Positions 35,125-44,620 of a stretch of 64,000 bases of DNA are shown in pieces. The position numbers and the translations under genes are program-made. This DNA is from Salinispora oceanensis. Its GTDB lineage: Bacteria > Actinomycetota > Actinomycetes > Mycobacteriales > Micromonosporaceae. Under the pieces are notes generated by a model. It worked only from the letters and a program-made list of their open reading frames with translations, was not told the DNA's origin and did not search any database. The DNA lies in assembly GCF_000383575.1 (NCBI RefSeq), contig NZ_KB911579.1, forward strand, positions 4,673,424 through 4,737,423, written 5' to 3'. How positions within the stretch are numbered: the first letter of the stretch is position 1; every line of letters starts with the position of its first letter.

Positions 35125-36258
35125 ATGCGCCGAACGTCGACCGCCGACCCGGCCGGGCGCGCTCACCTCCTGGGCCGCTGGGCCGGCACCCTCGATCACC
35201 ACACGGCAGCGCTGGCGGTGTGGCTCGCCGCCAGGCGCCGGTGCTGGTGGCGGCCGTTGCTGGCCGGGACGCCGGTGCTGGCGGTCACGCCGCAGCCGGA
35301 CGGCCTGGTGCGCTTCGAACACCATCCGCGGCCACCGCTGGAGGCCCTCGGGCTGGAGCTGCGCTACGCCGACGACTGGGCCACGGCCCGCGGCGCCTAT
35401 CGGCGGGAACTGGCCGAGAGCGGGGCGCTGGTGATCTGCGGCGACGCGTACAACGTGCCGTGGCAGCGCGGCCACCGGCGGTGGCACGCGCCGTACTGGT
35501 TCACGGTGCTGCGGGACGGCGCTGATTGGGTGGTCGAGGATCCCCTCTCGACGGAGGCGCAGGGGAGGCCGGCCGGCCCGCTGCGGGTTCGGGTTGAACC
35601 AGGCCAGCTCCTGCGCTGGTCCCGGGCGCCGCAGCTGTACACCGCCGTCCAGCACCTGCGCGAGCTGAGCGTCGTGGGTCACGGCCCGCCCGGCCTCGGC
35701 GTGCGCTACCGGTGGCTGGCCCGGGCGCGGGCGCCACATCCCGGCCGGCCGGAGCCCACCCGGCTGGTCGGTGCGGACGCCGTCAACGGGCTCGCCATCC
35801 GGTTCCGGACGGCGCCGCCGGACGACCCGATCCACCGGCAGGTCGACGACGTGCGCCACGTGCTGCGGCAGCGCGAGCTGGTGGTCGCCGCTGGCGGGGT
35901 GGACCCCGACCTGGTGCCGCCGCACGTGCGGGAGCATTGGCGGCTTGCGGTGGCCGGCTGGCGCCGGGTCGTGGCCGCGCTGGTGCAGGTCCGGTCGGGC
36001 ACGGGCGGCGGATCGCCGGTCGACTCGCGCGAACTGGCCGATACGACGGGTGCGGTCGCCCGGTTCGAGACCGTTGCGTGGCGGCTCGCGGATGCCGGCG
36101 CGTCGCCGTGGCCGCCGGACGAGGACCTGTCCCTGACCGCGACCGGCGACGAGGCCGACCGCTGGCTGGACCTCGCCCAGGCGTACCGGGGCTCGCCCGG
36201 CCCGGGCCGGCAGCCGGGCCAGTTCGCCGGCCGCGCCACTGTCCCGCCAGAGCGCTGA
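35125..36258 (+). CDS. BtrH-like / C39-peptidase-like protein of unknown function
   Basis: 377 residues from the ATG at 35125. The N-terminal half reads WLAARRRCWWRPLLAGTPVL, LVICGDAYNVPWQRGHRRWH and APYWFTVLRDGADWVVEDPL, the pattern of BtrH N-terminal-like (C39-peptidase fold) acyltransferase domains, with Cys, His and Asp spaced as in that fold. The C-terminal half is helical. BtrH transfers an acyl group in butirosin biosynthesis, so an acyl-transfer role on a metabolite is plausible. It precedes the nucleotidyltransferase gene by 46 bp. Confidence 0.5.
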   Translation: MRRTSTADPAGRAHLLGRWAGTLDHHTAALAVWLAARRRCWWRPLLAGTPVLAVTPQPDGLVRFEHHPRPPLEALGLELRYADDWATARGAYRRELAESGALVICGDAYNVPWQRGHRRWHAPYWFTVLRDGADWVVEDPLSTEAQGRPAGPLRVRVEPGQLLRWSRAPQLYTAVQHLRELSVVGHGPPGLGVRYRWLARARAPHPGRPEPTRLVGADAVNGLAIRFRTAPPDDPIHRQVDDVRHVLRQRELVVAAGGVDPDLVPPHVREHWRLAVAGWRRVVAALVQVRSGTGGGSPVDSRELADTTGAVARFETVAWRLADAGASPWPPDEDLSLTATGDEADRWLDLAQAYRGSPGPGRQPGQFAGRATVPPER

Positions 36259-36304
36259 GCCGGGCCGGCGCGCCGGATCCGAGTCACCTGAGGAAGGGCG
36301 GATT

Positions 36305-37372
36305 GTGAAAGCACTCATTCTGGCGGGCGGAACCGGCATACGTTTACGGCCGTTCACCTATTCGATTCCGAAACAACTCGTCTCGATCGCGAACCGGCCC
36401 GTCCTGGACTATGTGATCCAAAGTGTGCGCGACGCCGGAATCACCGACATCGGCCTGATCGTCGGAACTCGGGAGGACGCCTTCCGGGCCGCCGTCGGCG
36501 ATGGCGCGCGGCTCGCGGTCCGTCTCACCTATCTGCGGCAGGATCGGCCGCTCGGCCTGGCGCACGCGGTGCGGCTGGCCCACCCGTTCCTCGGCACCAG
36601 CGACTTCCTTATGCATCTCGGTGACAACTACCTGTCTGGCGGCGTCGCGGCGGCGGTCCGGGAGTTCCGTGACCGCCGGCCCGCAGCCCAGCTGGTGCTG
36701 CACCGGGTGACGGATCCGCGGGCCTTCGGGGTCGCCGAGGTCCGGCCGGACGGGCGCGTCACGCGGGTCGAGGAGAAGCCGGCTCGGCCGCGCAGCGATC
36801 TGGCGGTCACCGGTGCCTACCTTTTCACCGAGGCGGTGCACAAGGCGGTGGAGGCGATCGAGCCGAGCGCCCGCGGTGAACTGGAGATCACCGACGCCGT
36901 CCAGTGGCTCGTCGACAGCGGCGCCGACGTGCGCGGCCGCGAGCACCACGGCTTCTGGCGGGACGTCGGCGGGGTCGACGACCTCTTGGCGGTCAACCGC
37001 GAGGTACTGGGCGGCCTGCCACCCGCCGTACGGGGCGACGTCGACGCCGCCAGCGAGTTGCGCGGCCGGGTGGTCGTCGAGCGAGGTGCACGGGTGATCC
37101 GGTCGCGCGTTGAAGGACCGGCGATCATCGGCGCCGGCACCGTGGTCGAGGACAGCCGGATCGACCCGGCCACATCGATCGGGCGCGACTGCGTGATCCG
37201 TACCGCGCAGCTCGCCGACTCGGTGGTGTTCGACGGCGCGCGCATCGAGGCGATCGGTGCCCTGAGTGGGTCGGTGATCGGCCGGCACGCCACGATCCGG
37301 ACCGCGGAGCCGGACCGGACCGGACATCGACTGATCGTCGGTGACCACACCTACGTCGGGACCACCCGCTGA
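36305..37372 (+). CDS. glucose-1-phosphate thymidylyltransferase, long form with C-terminal beta-helix
   Basis: 355 residues starting at a GTG with AGGAAGGG upstream. The nucleotide-binding signature is MKALILAGGTGIRLRPFTYS (GGxGTRLxP-like), then FLMHLGDNYL with the catalytic Asp and VEEKPARPRSDLAVTGAYL with Lys. The last ~100 residues form a left-handed beta-helix (AIIGAGTVVEDSRIDPATSI), as in the long RmlA/StrD type of antibiotic clusters. It makes dTDP-glucose from glucose-1-phosphate and dTTP. No other deoxysugar gene follows here, so its pathway is incomplete in the window. Confidence 0.88.
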   Translation: MKALILAGGTGIRLRPFTYSIPKQLVSIANRPVLDYVIQSVRDAGITDIGLIVGTREDAFRAAVGDGARLAVRLTYLRQDRPLGLAHAVRLAHPFLGTSDFLMHLGDNYLSGGVAAAVREFRDRRPAAQLVLHRVTDPRAFGVAEVRPDGRVTRVEEKPARPRSDLAVTGAYLFTEAVHKAVEAIEPSARGELEITDAVQWLVDSGADVRGREHHGFWRDVGGVDDLLAVNREVLGGLPPAVRGDVDAASELRGRVVVERGARVIRSRVEGPAIIGAGTVVEDSRIDPATSIGRDCVIRTAQLADSVVFDGARIEAIGALSGSVIGRHATIRTAEPDRTGHRLIVGDHTYVGTTR

Positions 37373-37679
37373 CCGCCCTAGACGCCCGACATTTTCCAGA
37401 ATGAGCTATTGAGTGTCAACCAGTGACGACCGCCGATGTTACGGATATGGTGCGTTCGTGCTAACGACACGCGGGACGGCCCGTCCGGGGGTACCGGCAC
37501 CGCGCGATGCCCGACCGGGACCGTCGCGCGTGGCACGAATCGGGGTGACCGGCGACATCGTAGGGGCGGGTGCGACAGCGCGGTGGCCGGTCCCGGGTGC
37601 CGCCCGGGCGAGCCCGCTCGCTACCTCTGCGTAGCAGCACCTGGAGTGGGCCTGAGCCGGTTTGACGGACATCCGCCCG
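37373..37679. other. gap without a recognisable gene
   Basis: About 300 bp between the nucleotidyltransferase and the IS remnants. Short open frames here have no recognisable family or ribosome site. It may be scrambled IS sequence. Confidence 0.4.
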
Positions 37680-38195
37680 CCACGTGGTCGGCTGGGCCGT
37701 CGCCGGCCATCTACGCACCGACCTGGCCCTGTCCAACACCGTCGTATCACGACGCCCGGCCGGCCCGGTGGTGATCCACAGCGACAGGGGCTGCCGGGGC
37801 GGATTCCAGTGGTCGTCGCAACACCCTGATCGAGGGGGTGTGTGATGGGGAGACCTATGGGCTGGACCACGATGGTGACGGGCGGACCCGGCGATGCGGT
37901 CGCCGGGTCGGCCGCTCAAAGCGCAGGGCAAAGGTGTGTGGGAGATCAGCCGGGCGGTTGGTCGTGACGCGTCCACGATCTCGCGTGAACTGCGCCGCAA
38001 CGCCGCGACGCGGGGCGGTCGCATGGACTACCGCGCCGTGAATGCGCAGTGGCATGCCAAGCGTCGCAGTCGACGCCCGAAGGTCGCCAAGCTGGCCGCA
38101 AGCGATCGGCTGCGTGACTATGTGCAAGAACGACTCGCTGGGGCGATCAACGATGCCGGGGGCAGGCCGATCCCGGGGCCGAATGCGACTGCGAC
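37680..38195 (+). mobile_element. IS3-like integrase and IS30-like transposase remnants
   Basis: From 37683 the sequence reads VVGWAVAGHLRTDLALSNTV then VIHSDRGCRGGFQWSSQHP, the integrase core of IS3-type transposases. From ~37843, MGRPMGWTTMVTG, then after a shift MRSPGRPLKAQGKGVWEISR AVGRDASTISRELRRN and AATRGGRMDYRAVNAQWHAK, is the N-terminal helix-turn-helix region of IS30-type transposases. Both are short and frameshifted, and neither has a full catalytic core. They mark an insertion scar between the sugar nucleotidyltransferase and the AraC gene of the decayed enediyne cluster. Confidence 0.65.
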
Positions 38196-38357
38196 ATGGA
38201 CTTCTTCGAGCCGTACGCGGAGGCGGCCGAACGCGTCGCGCGGCAGGAACTCGATATGGTGACCTCCTACGGGCCCGGTGACGGCGCGGCGATGATGGTA
38301 CGCAGCATTCTGCTCGCGGTCGCCTTCTCCGCCATGCGTGTGCTGGCCGAGCAGTAA
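38196..38357 (+). CDS. small orphan coding piece (53 residues)
   Basis: An ATG-started frame directly after the IS30 remnant reads MDFFEPYAEAAERVARQELD, then MVTSYGPGDGAAMMVRSILL and ends AFSAMRVLAEQ. Codon use is like the neighbouring genes. No ribosome site or family is recognised; the frame continues upstream without a stop into IS sequence, so it could be the C-terminal end of a gene cut by the insertion. Confidence 0.3.
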   Translation: MDFFEPYAEAAERVARQELDMVTSYGPGDGAAMMVRSILLAVAFSAMRVLAEQ

Positions 38358-38622
38358 TTGATCGCGGAGCGGCCGGACGGAGGCAATCGGAAGTAAAAGC
38401 GCCGATATCCATTTCTCTACTTCGATGTTGCCGTGCGCAATGCGGCGACCGCAGGGCGTGTTGCAATTTCCACGAGGGTCGGTTAGCCTTCCTACTGCCC
38501 GGTAATGGTCGATGAGGTCGGTGCAGTCAACTGCCAGTCGTCTCTGCTCGATCATTCGCAGAAACTTATTTTAGCGCGCTCCAAGATGGCGCTTCACCGT
38601 GCCCTGCATTCGAGGAGGGAAC

Positions 38623-39441
38623 ATGAAAGAGGAGCCTGTGGAGGGTGCGGATCCGGCCGAACGAGCGGTCCTGCGGGCGATTCAGGTGATGCGAGAGCGC
38701 ATGGGTGAACAGCTCACCGTCGACGATCTGGCCCGTGCTGCCATGTTCAGCAAGTTCCACTTCACCCGGGTGTTCCAGCGGGTGACCGGAGTCTCGCCGG
38801 GCCGTTTCCTCTCGGTATTGCGCCTGCAGCAGGCGAAGATGTTGCTCGTCTCAACCGGAATGAGTGTTACGGACATCAGCACGTACGTCGGTTACAACAG
38901 CGTGGGCACTTTCAGCTCGCGATTCAGTCGGAGTGTAGGGATGTCGCCGACTATGTATCGCCGGCGATCGGGCTTCGCGCCGGTGCTACCGGTGCGCGGC
39001 GGCCGGACCTGCGAGGCCACATTGTCCTGCCGGGTGCGGCTGGCCGAACCGGATGACAAAGCCGTGGTGTTCGTCGGCATCTTCCCCGACCGGATCCCGG
39101 AGGGACGGCCGGTGCGCTGCGCGGTCCTGAACGACCGAGAGCAGGTCCGCTGGGCCGCGATCCCGCCCGGGACGTGGTATCTCCTCGCGCAGTCCGCGTC
39201 GCCGGACGAGCAGCTCCTGCCGGACGGCCCCGACGACGCCGGCCGGCCGGTGGCGGTCGCGACCCACGGCCCGTTCTTGGTCCACCCGGGATGGTCGGCC
39301 AGTCTCGACCTGGTGCTGCGGCCCACCCGCCTGTTCGACCCGCCGGTCCTGCTGGCGCTCCTCGACGCCCGGGAGTACGCGATGGGCGAACTGACCTCGG
39401 CCCGGCAGGCCGGGGTGGCGCTGCTGCCCACGGTCGCCTGA
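38623..39441 (+). CDS. AraC family regulator
   Basis: 272 residues from the ATG at 38623 (GGAGGGA upstream). Unusually for the family, the AraC-type DNA-binding domain is N-terminal: LTVDDLARAAMFSKFHFTRV, then FQRVTGVSPGRFLSVLRLQQ and ISTYVGYNSVGTFSSRFSRS with a final MSPTMYRRRS. The C-terminal ~150 residues are a ligand-like domain of unknown type. It lies directly before the enediyne-type genes and probably controls them. AraC-type regulators also occur in known enediyne clusters. Confidence 0.8.
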   Translation: MKEEPVEGADPAERAVLRAIQVMRERMGEQLTVDDLARAAMFSKFHFTRVFQRVTGVSPGRFLSVLRLQQAKMLLVSTGMSVTDISTYVGYNSVGTFSSRFSRSVGMSPTMYRRRSGFAPVLPVRGGRTCEATLSCRVRLAEPDDKAVVFVGIFPDRIPEGRPVRCAVLNDREQVRWAAIPPGTWYLLAQSASPDEQLLPDGPDDAGRPVAVATHGPFLVHPGWSASLDLVLRPTRLFDPPVLLALLDAREYAMGELTSARQAGVALLPTVA

Positions 39442-39607
39442 CGGCGGACCGGCCCGATGATCCATGCCCGGCTGGCCTCGCCGCCGCCCGGCTGATCGGC
39501 GAGCGTCTGCCGCGTCCCGGCCGGTGGCCGCCGACGGCGCACGACCGAAGTGGCCCGGCCGCCCGGTGGCCGCCCACGATGGCCGCAACGAGTCCCGGGA
39601 GAAAGCC

Positions 39608-40576
39608 ATGCCGACTATGTCCGGTTCACTGCGCAGGCTGGCGCTGACACCGTCGCTGCGCTCCGTCAGCTTTGCCGGTCGCGGGTTCCCGGACGCGCTG
39701 GGCGACGCGGCACGACGCCTGGAGGCGATCCCGCAGTCGGTGGTGGTGGGGTTCGAGTGGGGCATAGAGGTGCGGGATCTGTGGGAAATCGAGCGCCGGT
39801 TGGAGCTGGTCGAGCCGGAGATGCGCGGGTTCGCGTACGAGGGTGCGGCGATGGCCTTCACGGTGCGCGACAGCATGGCCGGCGGGCGCGGGCACCGCAC
39901 CCGCGACCTGCTGGCCGGGCCCGGCGTGCCGCACATCTTCCTTACCTACATCGGCATCGGGTTCGCGATGGCCTGGCTGCCGCGTCCGCTGTGGAAGTGG
40001 GTGCTGCCCGACCTGACCGGTACGCCTTACTACCCGACGATGAGCTGGTTGGCGGTCGACGGGTACGGGTTCGACCGCGCCTACTTCGACACGGATAGCT
40101 GGGTGACTGGGCAGCGGCGGCCGCCCGCGTACCCGTGGCGGGGCCGCCCGGACTACTTCCTTCGGGCTGTCGACCAGGGCATCGGACGGGCGCTTTGGTT
40201 CATCCACGGTGGCCGGCCCGTGGACGTCGCGGCGTCCGCCGGCGCCTTCGCCGCGCCACGTCAGCCCGACCTGTGGAGCGGAGTGGGCCTGGCTGCCGCG
40301 TTCGCCGGCGGGTGCTCCGCCGAGGCACTTCGGGAGATGACCCGCTCGGCTGCGGAGCATCGGCCGCACGTCGCCCAAGGGGCGGTGTTCGCGGCCAAGG
40401 CCCGCCACTTCTCCGGGTTCGTGCCGGAGCACACCGAGGTCGCGACCCGGGCCCTCGCCGGGATGTCGGTCGCGGCCGCCGCCGCCCTCGCCGACGACGT
40501 GGCGGTCGGCGGATTCCCGCCGACCGGCGAACCGGATTACGAGATCTGGCGGAAGCGAATCCGTGACCGCCTGTAG
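39608..40576 (+). CDS. DUF1702 protein, UnbL type (enediyne cassette), copy 1
   Basis: 322 residues from the ATG at 39608. Family landmarks are MRGFAYEGAAMAFTVRDSMA, FLTYIGIGFAMAWLPRPLW, GYGFDRAYFDTDSWV and GIGRALWFIHGGRP, which match DUF1702 proteins found only in enediyne-like clusters (UnbL). Such proteins are needed for enediyne warhead assembly, but the reaction is not known. The length is normal and there is no frameshift. It is followed 104 bp later by a second copy. Confidence 0.88.
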   Translation: MPTMSGSLRRLALTPSLRSVSFAGRGFPDALGDAARRLEAIPQSVVVGFEWGIEVRDLWEIERRLELVEPEMRGFAYEGAAMAFTVRDSMAGGRGHRTRDLLAGPGVPHIFLTYIGIGFAMAWLPRPLWKWVLPDLTGTPYYPTMSWLAVDGYGFDRAYFDTDSWVTGQRRPPAYPWRGRPDYFLRAVDQGIGRALWFIHGGRPVDVAASAGAFAAPRQPDLWSGVGLAAAFAGGCSAEALREMTRSAAEHRPHVAQGAVFAAKARHFSGFVPEHTEVATRALAGMSVAAAAALADDVAVGGFPPTGEPDYEIWRKRIRDRL

Positions 40577-40680
40577 GAAAACAGTTTCGGCGGCCGGATC
40601 CGACCGCACAGGCCAAGAAGACAATCTCCTCCGAGCGGTACCACAATCAGCTCGAACCAGCACTCGGAAGGTGCCGAGTA

Positions 40681-41655
40681 ATGTCTTTTATGGGAACTCT
40701 GCGGCGGCGTGTACTCACGCCGGACATCACCGAGACCACGTTCGAGAAACGCGGATTTCACACCTGCCGGCCAGAAGCGCGCCGACGGATGGAAATGGTG
40801 GGCCGGTATTTTCTGGCCGGCTATGCTGCAGCCGCCGAGGTCGCCCGACCGATCGATGCGGAAACGACCCTCGAGAACGTGCCCGCCGGTTATCGGGGCT
40901 TCGCGTACGAGGGCGCCGCGATGGGCTTCGCCGTCCGCTACGCCCTGCCCGTCGGGGGACGCCGGCACGTGATCGAATTCCTGCACGGGCGTGCCGGCAG
41001 CCACGTCTATATGGTATATGTCGGTGTCGGCTGGGCGATGGCGCGCATTCCCCGTTTCCGGTGGCCGGCTCTGCACACCGCCGATCCGTTGCTGCGCTGG
41101 CTCGTCCTCGACGGGTACGGCTTTCACCAGGCGTACTTCCACACCGCGCGGTACGTGTACGGTCCGCGTCCGCAGGACGATGCCTGTCCGTGGCCGGCTG
41201 GGGAACACGCGTGGTACGCCCGGCGGGCCATCGACCAGGGCATCGGGCGGGCCACCTGGTTCGTCGCGGGTGGCGACCCCGAGCGCGTCGCCCGCCTGTT
41301 GGGTGACTTCCCGGCAGAGCGCCGCACCGACCTGTTCAGCGGCGTCGGCCTAGCCGCCACGTACGCGGGCGGGGTCGACCGCGTGAGCCTGGAGCGGTTG
41401 TGGGAGCTGGCCGGCCGTTACCGGCCACAACTGGCGCAGGGCGCGACGTTCGGGGCGCATGCGCGGGTCCGGGCCAACCTGGTGACGTCGTACAACGAGC
41501 AGGCGGCCGAGGTGTTCTGCGGCATGTCGGCGACCGAGGCAGCGAAGTTACCCGACGAGGCGCGGACCGGACTGCCGACCACCGGGCCGGTGCCGGCGTA
41601 CGCCATGTGGCGTGACCGGATCAGCGAAACGCTAGCCGCGCGTGGGCGCTGCTGA
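40681..41655 (+). CDS. DUF1702 protein, UnbL type, copy 2
   Basis: 324 residues from the ATG at 40681. The same landmarks occur in order: YRGFAYEGAAMGFAVRYALP, VYMVYVGVGWAMARIPRFRW, GYGFHQAYFHTARYVYG and GIGRATWFVAGGDPERVARL. It is diverged from copy 1 but colinear, so the pair is an old tandem duplication; paired copies also occur in some enediyne clusters. Both are intact while the PKS and the UnbV/UnbU genes around them are broken. Confidence 0.88.
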   Translation: MSFMGTLRRRVLTPDITETTFEKRGFHTCRPEARRRMEMVGRYFLAGYAAAAEVARPIDAETTLENVPAGYRGFAYEGAAMGFAVRYALPVGGRRHVIEFLHGRAGSHVYMVYVGVGWAMARIPRFRWPALHTADPLLRWLVLDGYGFHQAYFHTARYVYGPRPQDDACPWPAGEHAWYARRAIDQGIGRATWFVAGGDPERVARLLGDFPAERRTDLFSGVGLAATYAGGVDRVSLERLWELAGRYRPQLAQGATFGAHARVRANLVTSYNEQAAEVFCGMSATEAAKLPDEARTGLPTTGPVPAYAMWRDRISETLAARGRC

Positions 41656-41746
41656 CGTCTCGCCGCCCACCCGAGGTCCGAGGAGTGCCGGGGCAGGCCG
41701 CCGGGTGCCGGTCGGGGTACGTGTGCACAGGAGAGGTTGAGATGCG

Positions 41747-42127
41747 ATGACGAGGATCGCGGTCATAGGTATGGCGTGCCGGTATCCGGACGCGACATCG
41801 CCCCGGGAACTCTGGGAGAGCGCGATCGCCGGGCGCCGTGCCTTCCGCCGGTTGCCGGATGCGCGGATGCGCCTGGATGACTACTGGGACGGCGACCCGA
41901 CGGTGCCGGACAAGTTCTACGGCGGGTCAAGCGCCGCGCCGTTGTTGGCCGACGCCGCCGCCCGGCTCGAGTGCGCGCAGTGGCACACGTACGACGGCGG
42001 GGACCACAGCATCTTCATCGGCCGGCTGCTGTCCTTCGAGCGCGTGCCCGACGCGGACGTCCTGCTTTTCCTCCACGGCCGGTTCGGCCGGCTGCAGCGG
42101 GAGGCGGCCGTCGATCTGACCACCTGA
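41747..42127 (+). pseudogene. enediyne PKS (PKSE) N-terminus fused in frame to a flavin-reductase C-terminus
   Basis: The first ~60 residues, MTRIAVIGMACRYPDATSPR to RLDDYWDGDPTVPDKFYGG, are the start of the ketosynthase domain of enediyne PKSs, which are near 1900 residues. From about residue 61 the text changes to LLADAAARLECAQWHTYDGG then DHSIFIGRLLSFERVPDADV and LLFLHGRFGRL, the end of a flavin reductase like the E6 partner protein of enediyne clusters. Everything between is missing. GAGAGG precedes the start, so a chimaeric 126-residue protein may still be made. Confidence 0.8.
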
Positions 42128-42150
42128 CACCCGCCGGGAGGGCGAACGTC

Positions 42151-43506
42151 ATGACGACCACGAGTATCGACCGCCGGCGGCCACCCGGTCCGCCCCGTGC
42201 CGCCGCCCTCAGCATGCTGCTGACGATGAGCCGCGACCGGCTGGGCATGATGACCGCCGCGGCGCGGGCATACGGGGACGCCGCGTGGCTGCCGGTGGGC
42301 CACAAGGCGCTGTACTTCTTCAACCACCCCGACTACGCCAAGCACGTGCTCACCGACAACAGCGACAACTACACCAAGGGCATCGGCCTGGTGCACGCCC
42401 GCCGGGCGCTCGGCGACGGGCTGCTGACCAGTGAGGGCGAGCTGTGGCGCGAGCAGCGCCGGGTGATCCGGCCGTCGTTCCGGAGCGGGCGGGCGCCGGA
42501 CCAGGCGTCCGTAATCGCTGAGGAGGTCGCCAGCCTGGTGGAGCGGCTGCGAGCCCGAGCCGGCGGCCCTCCGGTGAACGTGGTCACCGAGTTCACCGGA
42601 CTGACCCTCGGCGTGCTGGGCCGGACGTTGCTGGACGTCGACCTGACCGCGCTGGCGACCGTGGGCGACGCGTTCGCGGCCGTTCAGGACCAGGCGATGT
42701 TCGAACTCGTCACGCTCAGCGCCGTGCCCACCTGGATCCCGCTGACGCGGCAGCGGCGGTTTCGGCGGGCCCGCGCGGAACTGGAGCGCATCGTTGACGA
42801 CCTCGTCGCCCGTCGGGGCGACGTGTCTGGCCGCGACGACGTGCTGTCCCGCCTCATCCTGTCCACCGGCGCCGAACCGGACGCCCGGGTGCGCCGGCAG
42901 CGGCTCCGGGACGAACTGGTGACGCTGCTGCTGGCCGGGCACGAGACGACTGCCAGCACCCTGGGCTGGACGCTGTACCTGATCGACCGGCATCCGCCGG
43001 TACGTGAACGCCTGCGCGCCGAGGCCGCCGAGGTGCTCGGTGACCGCCTGCCGGCGTACCGGGACCTGCCGGACCTGCGGTTCACCACGATGGTGGTGCA
43101 GGAGGCGATGCGCCTGTATCCGCCGGTATGGCTGCTGCCGCGCCGGTCGAGGCGGGCCGACCGGGTCGGCCCGTACTGGGTCCCGGCCGGCTCCGATGTG
43201 GTGGTCTCGCCGTACACGATGCACCGGCATCCGGGGTTCTGGCCGGAGCCGGACCGGTTCGACCCGCTGCGGTTCGACCCTCGCAACGCCGCCGACCGCC
43301 CGCGGTACGCCTACCTGCCGTTCGGCGCCGGTCCGCGCGTCTGCGTGGGGAGCAACCTAGGCATGACGGAGGCGGTCATCGCGGTGGCCATGCTGTGCCG
43401 CGAGTTGCGCCTCGTCCGCGTGCCCACGCACGCCGCGGTACCCGAGCCGATGCTGTCGCTGCGCATCCGCGGCGGGCTGCCGATGTCTGTCCACCTCGCC
43501 GACTAG
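42151..43506 (+). CDS. cytochrome P450 (E-class-like) beside the enediyne remnants
   Basis: 451 residues from the ATG at 42151 with GGGAGG upstream. I-helix LLAGHETTASTLGW, K-helix QEAMRLYPPVW, and heme loop FGAGPRVCVGSNLG, all intact; the PxRxxRA-type RSRRADRVGPYWV region also fits the CYP102/CYP4-like long P450 class. Such P450s are common tailoring enzymes in enediyne and polyketide clusters. It follows the PKSE remnant by 23 bp. Confidence 0.87.
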   Translation: MTTTSIDRRRPPGPPRAAALSMLLTMSRDRLGMMTAAARAYGDAAWLPVGHKALYFFNHPDYAKHVLTDNSDNYTKGIGLVHARRALGDGLLTSEGELWREQRRVIRPSFRSGRAPDQASVIAEEVASLVERLRARAGGPPVNVVTEFTGLTLGVLGRTLLDVDLTALATVGDAFAAVQDQAMFELVTLSAVPTWIPLTRQRRFRRARAELERIVDDLVARRGDVSGRDDVLSRLILSTGAEPDARVRRQRLRDELVTLLLAGHETTASTLGWTLYLIDRHPPVRERLRAEAAEVLGDRLPAYRDLPDLRFTTMVVQEAMRLYPPVWLLPRRSRRADRVGPYWVPAGSDVVVSPYTMHRHPGFWPEPDRFDPLRFDPRNAADRPRYAYLPFGAGPRVCVGSNLGMTEAVIAVAMLCRELRLVRVPTHAAVPEPMLSLRIRGGLPMSVHLAD

Positions 43507-43651
43507 AGGGCACGAATGCCGGCCGCGGTACTCCGCGCGGGCGCGGATCGCCGCGCGCGGGCCCTGCCGCATCCGGTGAGAAGACATCGGGAGGGCACCG
43601 CACCCAGGCTGTCCTCGGTCCGCATCGTCGTCACCATCCGAAGGGGCCCAG

Positions 43652-44620
43652 TTGCCGACACCATCCGCCGGGCTCGCGCGCAGGGCGCTGCCGGGTGTCT
43701 TCGCCATCCTGTGGGCCGGAACGCTGTTCCTCGTCGCCCGCATGCCTGGTGAACACCCACAGCGATGCCGTCGTCGTCACCCCGGCGCCGACCGCCGCAG
43801 ACCGCTATCCGCCGTTCGTGCTCGACCCGGCGCCGCTGCCGATGGGCCCGGCGATCGCGCCGATGGGCTGCGTGCCGGGCGACTTCAACCTGGACGGCCG
43901 GATGGACCTGCTCGTCTACTACTGGGCCGCACCCCGGTGCTGTTCCTGCATCGGGCGGACGCGACCAGTCTGCGCCTCGCCTCGTTCCGGCCGACCGAGT
44001 TGGTGCCCCAGGCGCCGTCACCAGACGGCACCTACCACGGCCCGCTGTGGAACACGAACGCCGTCGCGGTCGCCGACTTCGACGGCGACGGTCATCCCGA
44101 CATCTCGGTGCACAACTACTTCCCGGACTCAGCGGTCCTCGACCCGACCGCGCCCGCCAACACCCGCATGAACCACTCCCTGTCGAAGGCGAAGAACGCC
44201 GGCGGCGCCCACGTGCTGCGCTGGGTCTCGGCCTCCGGCGGCACCGAGCCGGAGGCCCATTACCAGGAGGCGCGGGGGCGATCGACCCGGACGCGGCCAG
44301 CGGCTGGACCCTGGGCATCGGATCGGCCGACCTGGACGGCGATCTGCTGCCGGAGCTGTACCTGGCCAACGACTTCGGCAACGACCACCTGCTGCATAGC
44401 GTGTCCACACCCGGGCGGATCAGGTTCCGCGAGGTAGAGGGCCGCCGCGGCGCCTTCACCCCGAAGTCGATGGTCCTCGGCCGTGACTCGTTCAAGGGGA
44501 TGTCAATGGACTTCGGGGACATCGACGCCGACGGCGGCTTCGACTGTTCGTCAGCAACGTCAATTCCGCCCTTGGGCTGGACGTGCCGATTCCTACGCGT
44601 GGGGTCGCGTTCGCGGTGGT
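43652..44620 (+). pseudogene. unbV: UnbV (enediyne cassette), broken by frameshifts and deletions
   Basis: Reading across three frames gives the UnbV sequence: a TM-like N-terminus ARRALPGVFAILWAGTLFLV ARMPG (frame 2), then after a gap VNTHSDAVVVTPAPTAADRY and GDFNLDGRMDLLVYYW (frame 3), GRTPVLFLHRADATS to HVLRWVSASGGTEPEAHYQE (frame 2), DGDLLPELYLANDFGNDHLL and TPKSMVLGRDSFKGMSMDFG (frame 1), and LFVSNVNSALGLD (frame 3). FG-GAP-like calcium loops are recognisable. At 44543 a single lost A turns FDMFVSN into two frames. About half of the C-terminal region is deleted and it runs into UnbU. Confidence 0.8.

Noticed and set aside
41917-43230. A 437-codon minus-strand frame opposite the P450
   Set aside because: The plus-strand P450 has all catalytic motifs; the antisense frame is a GC shadow.
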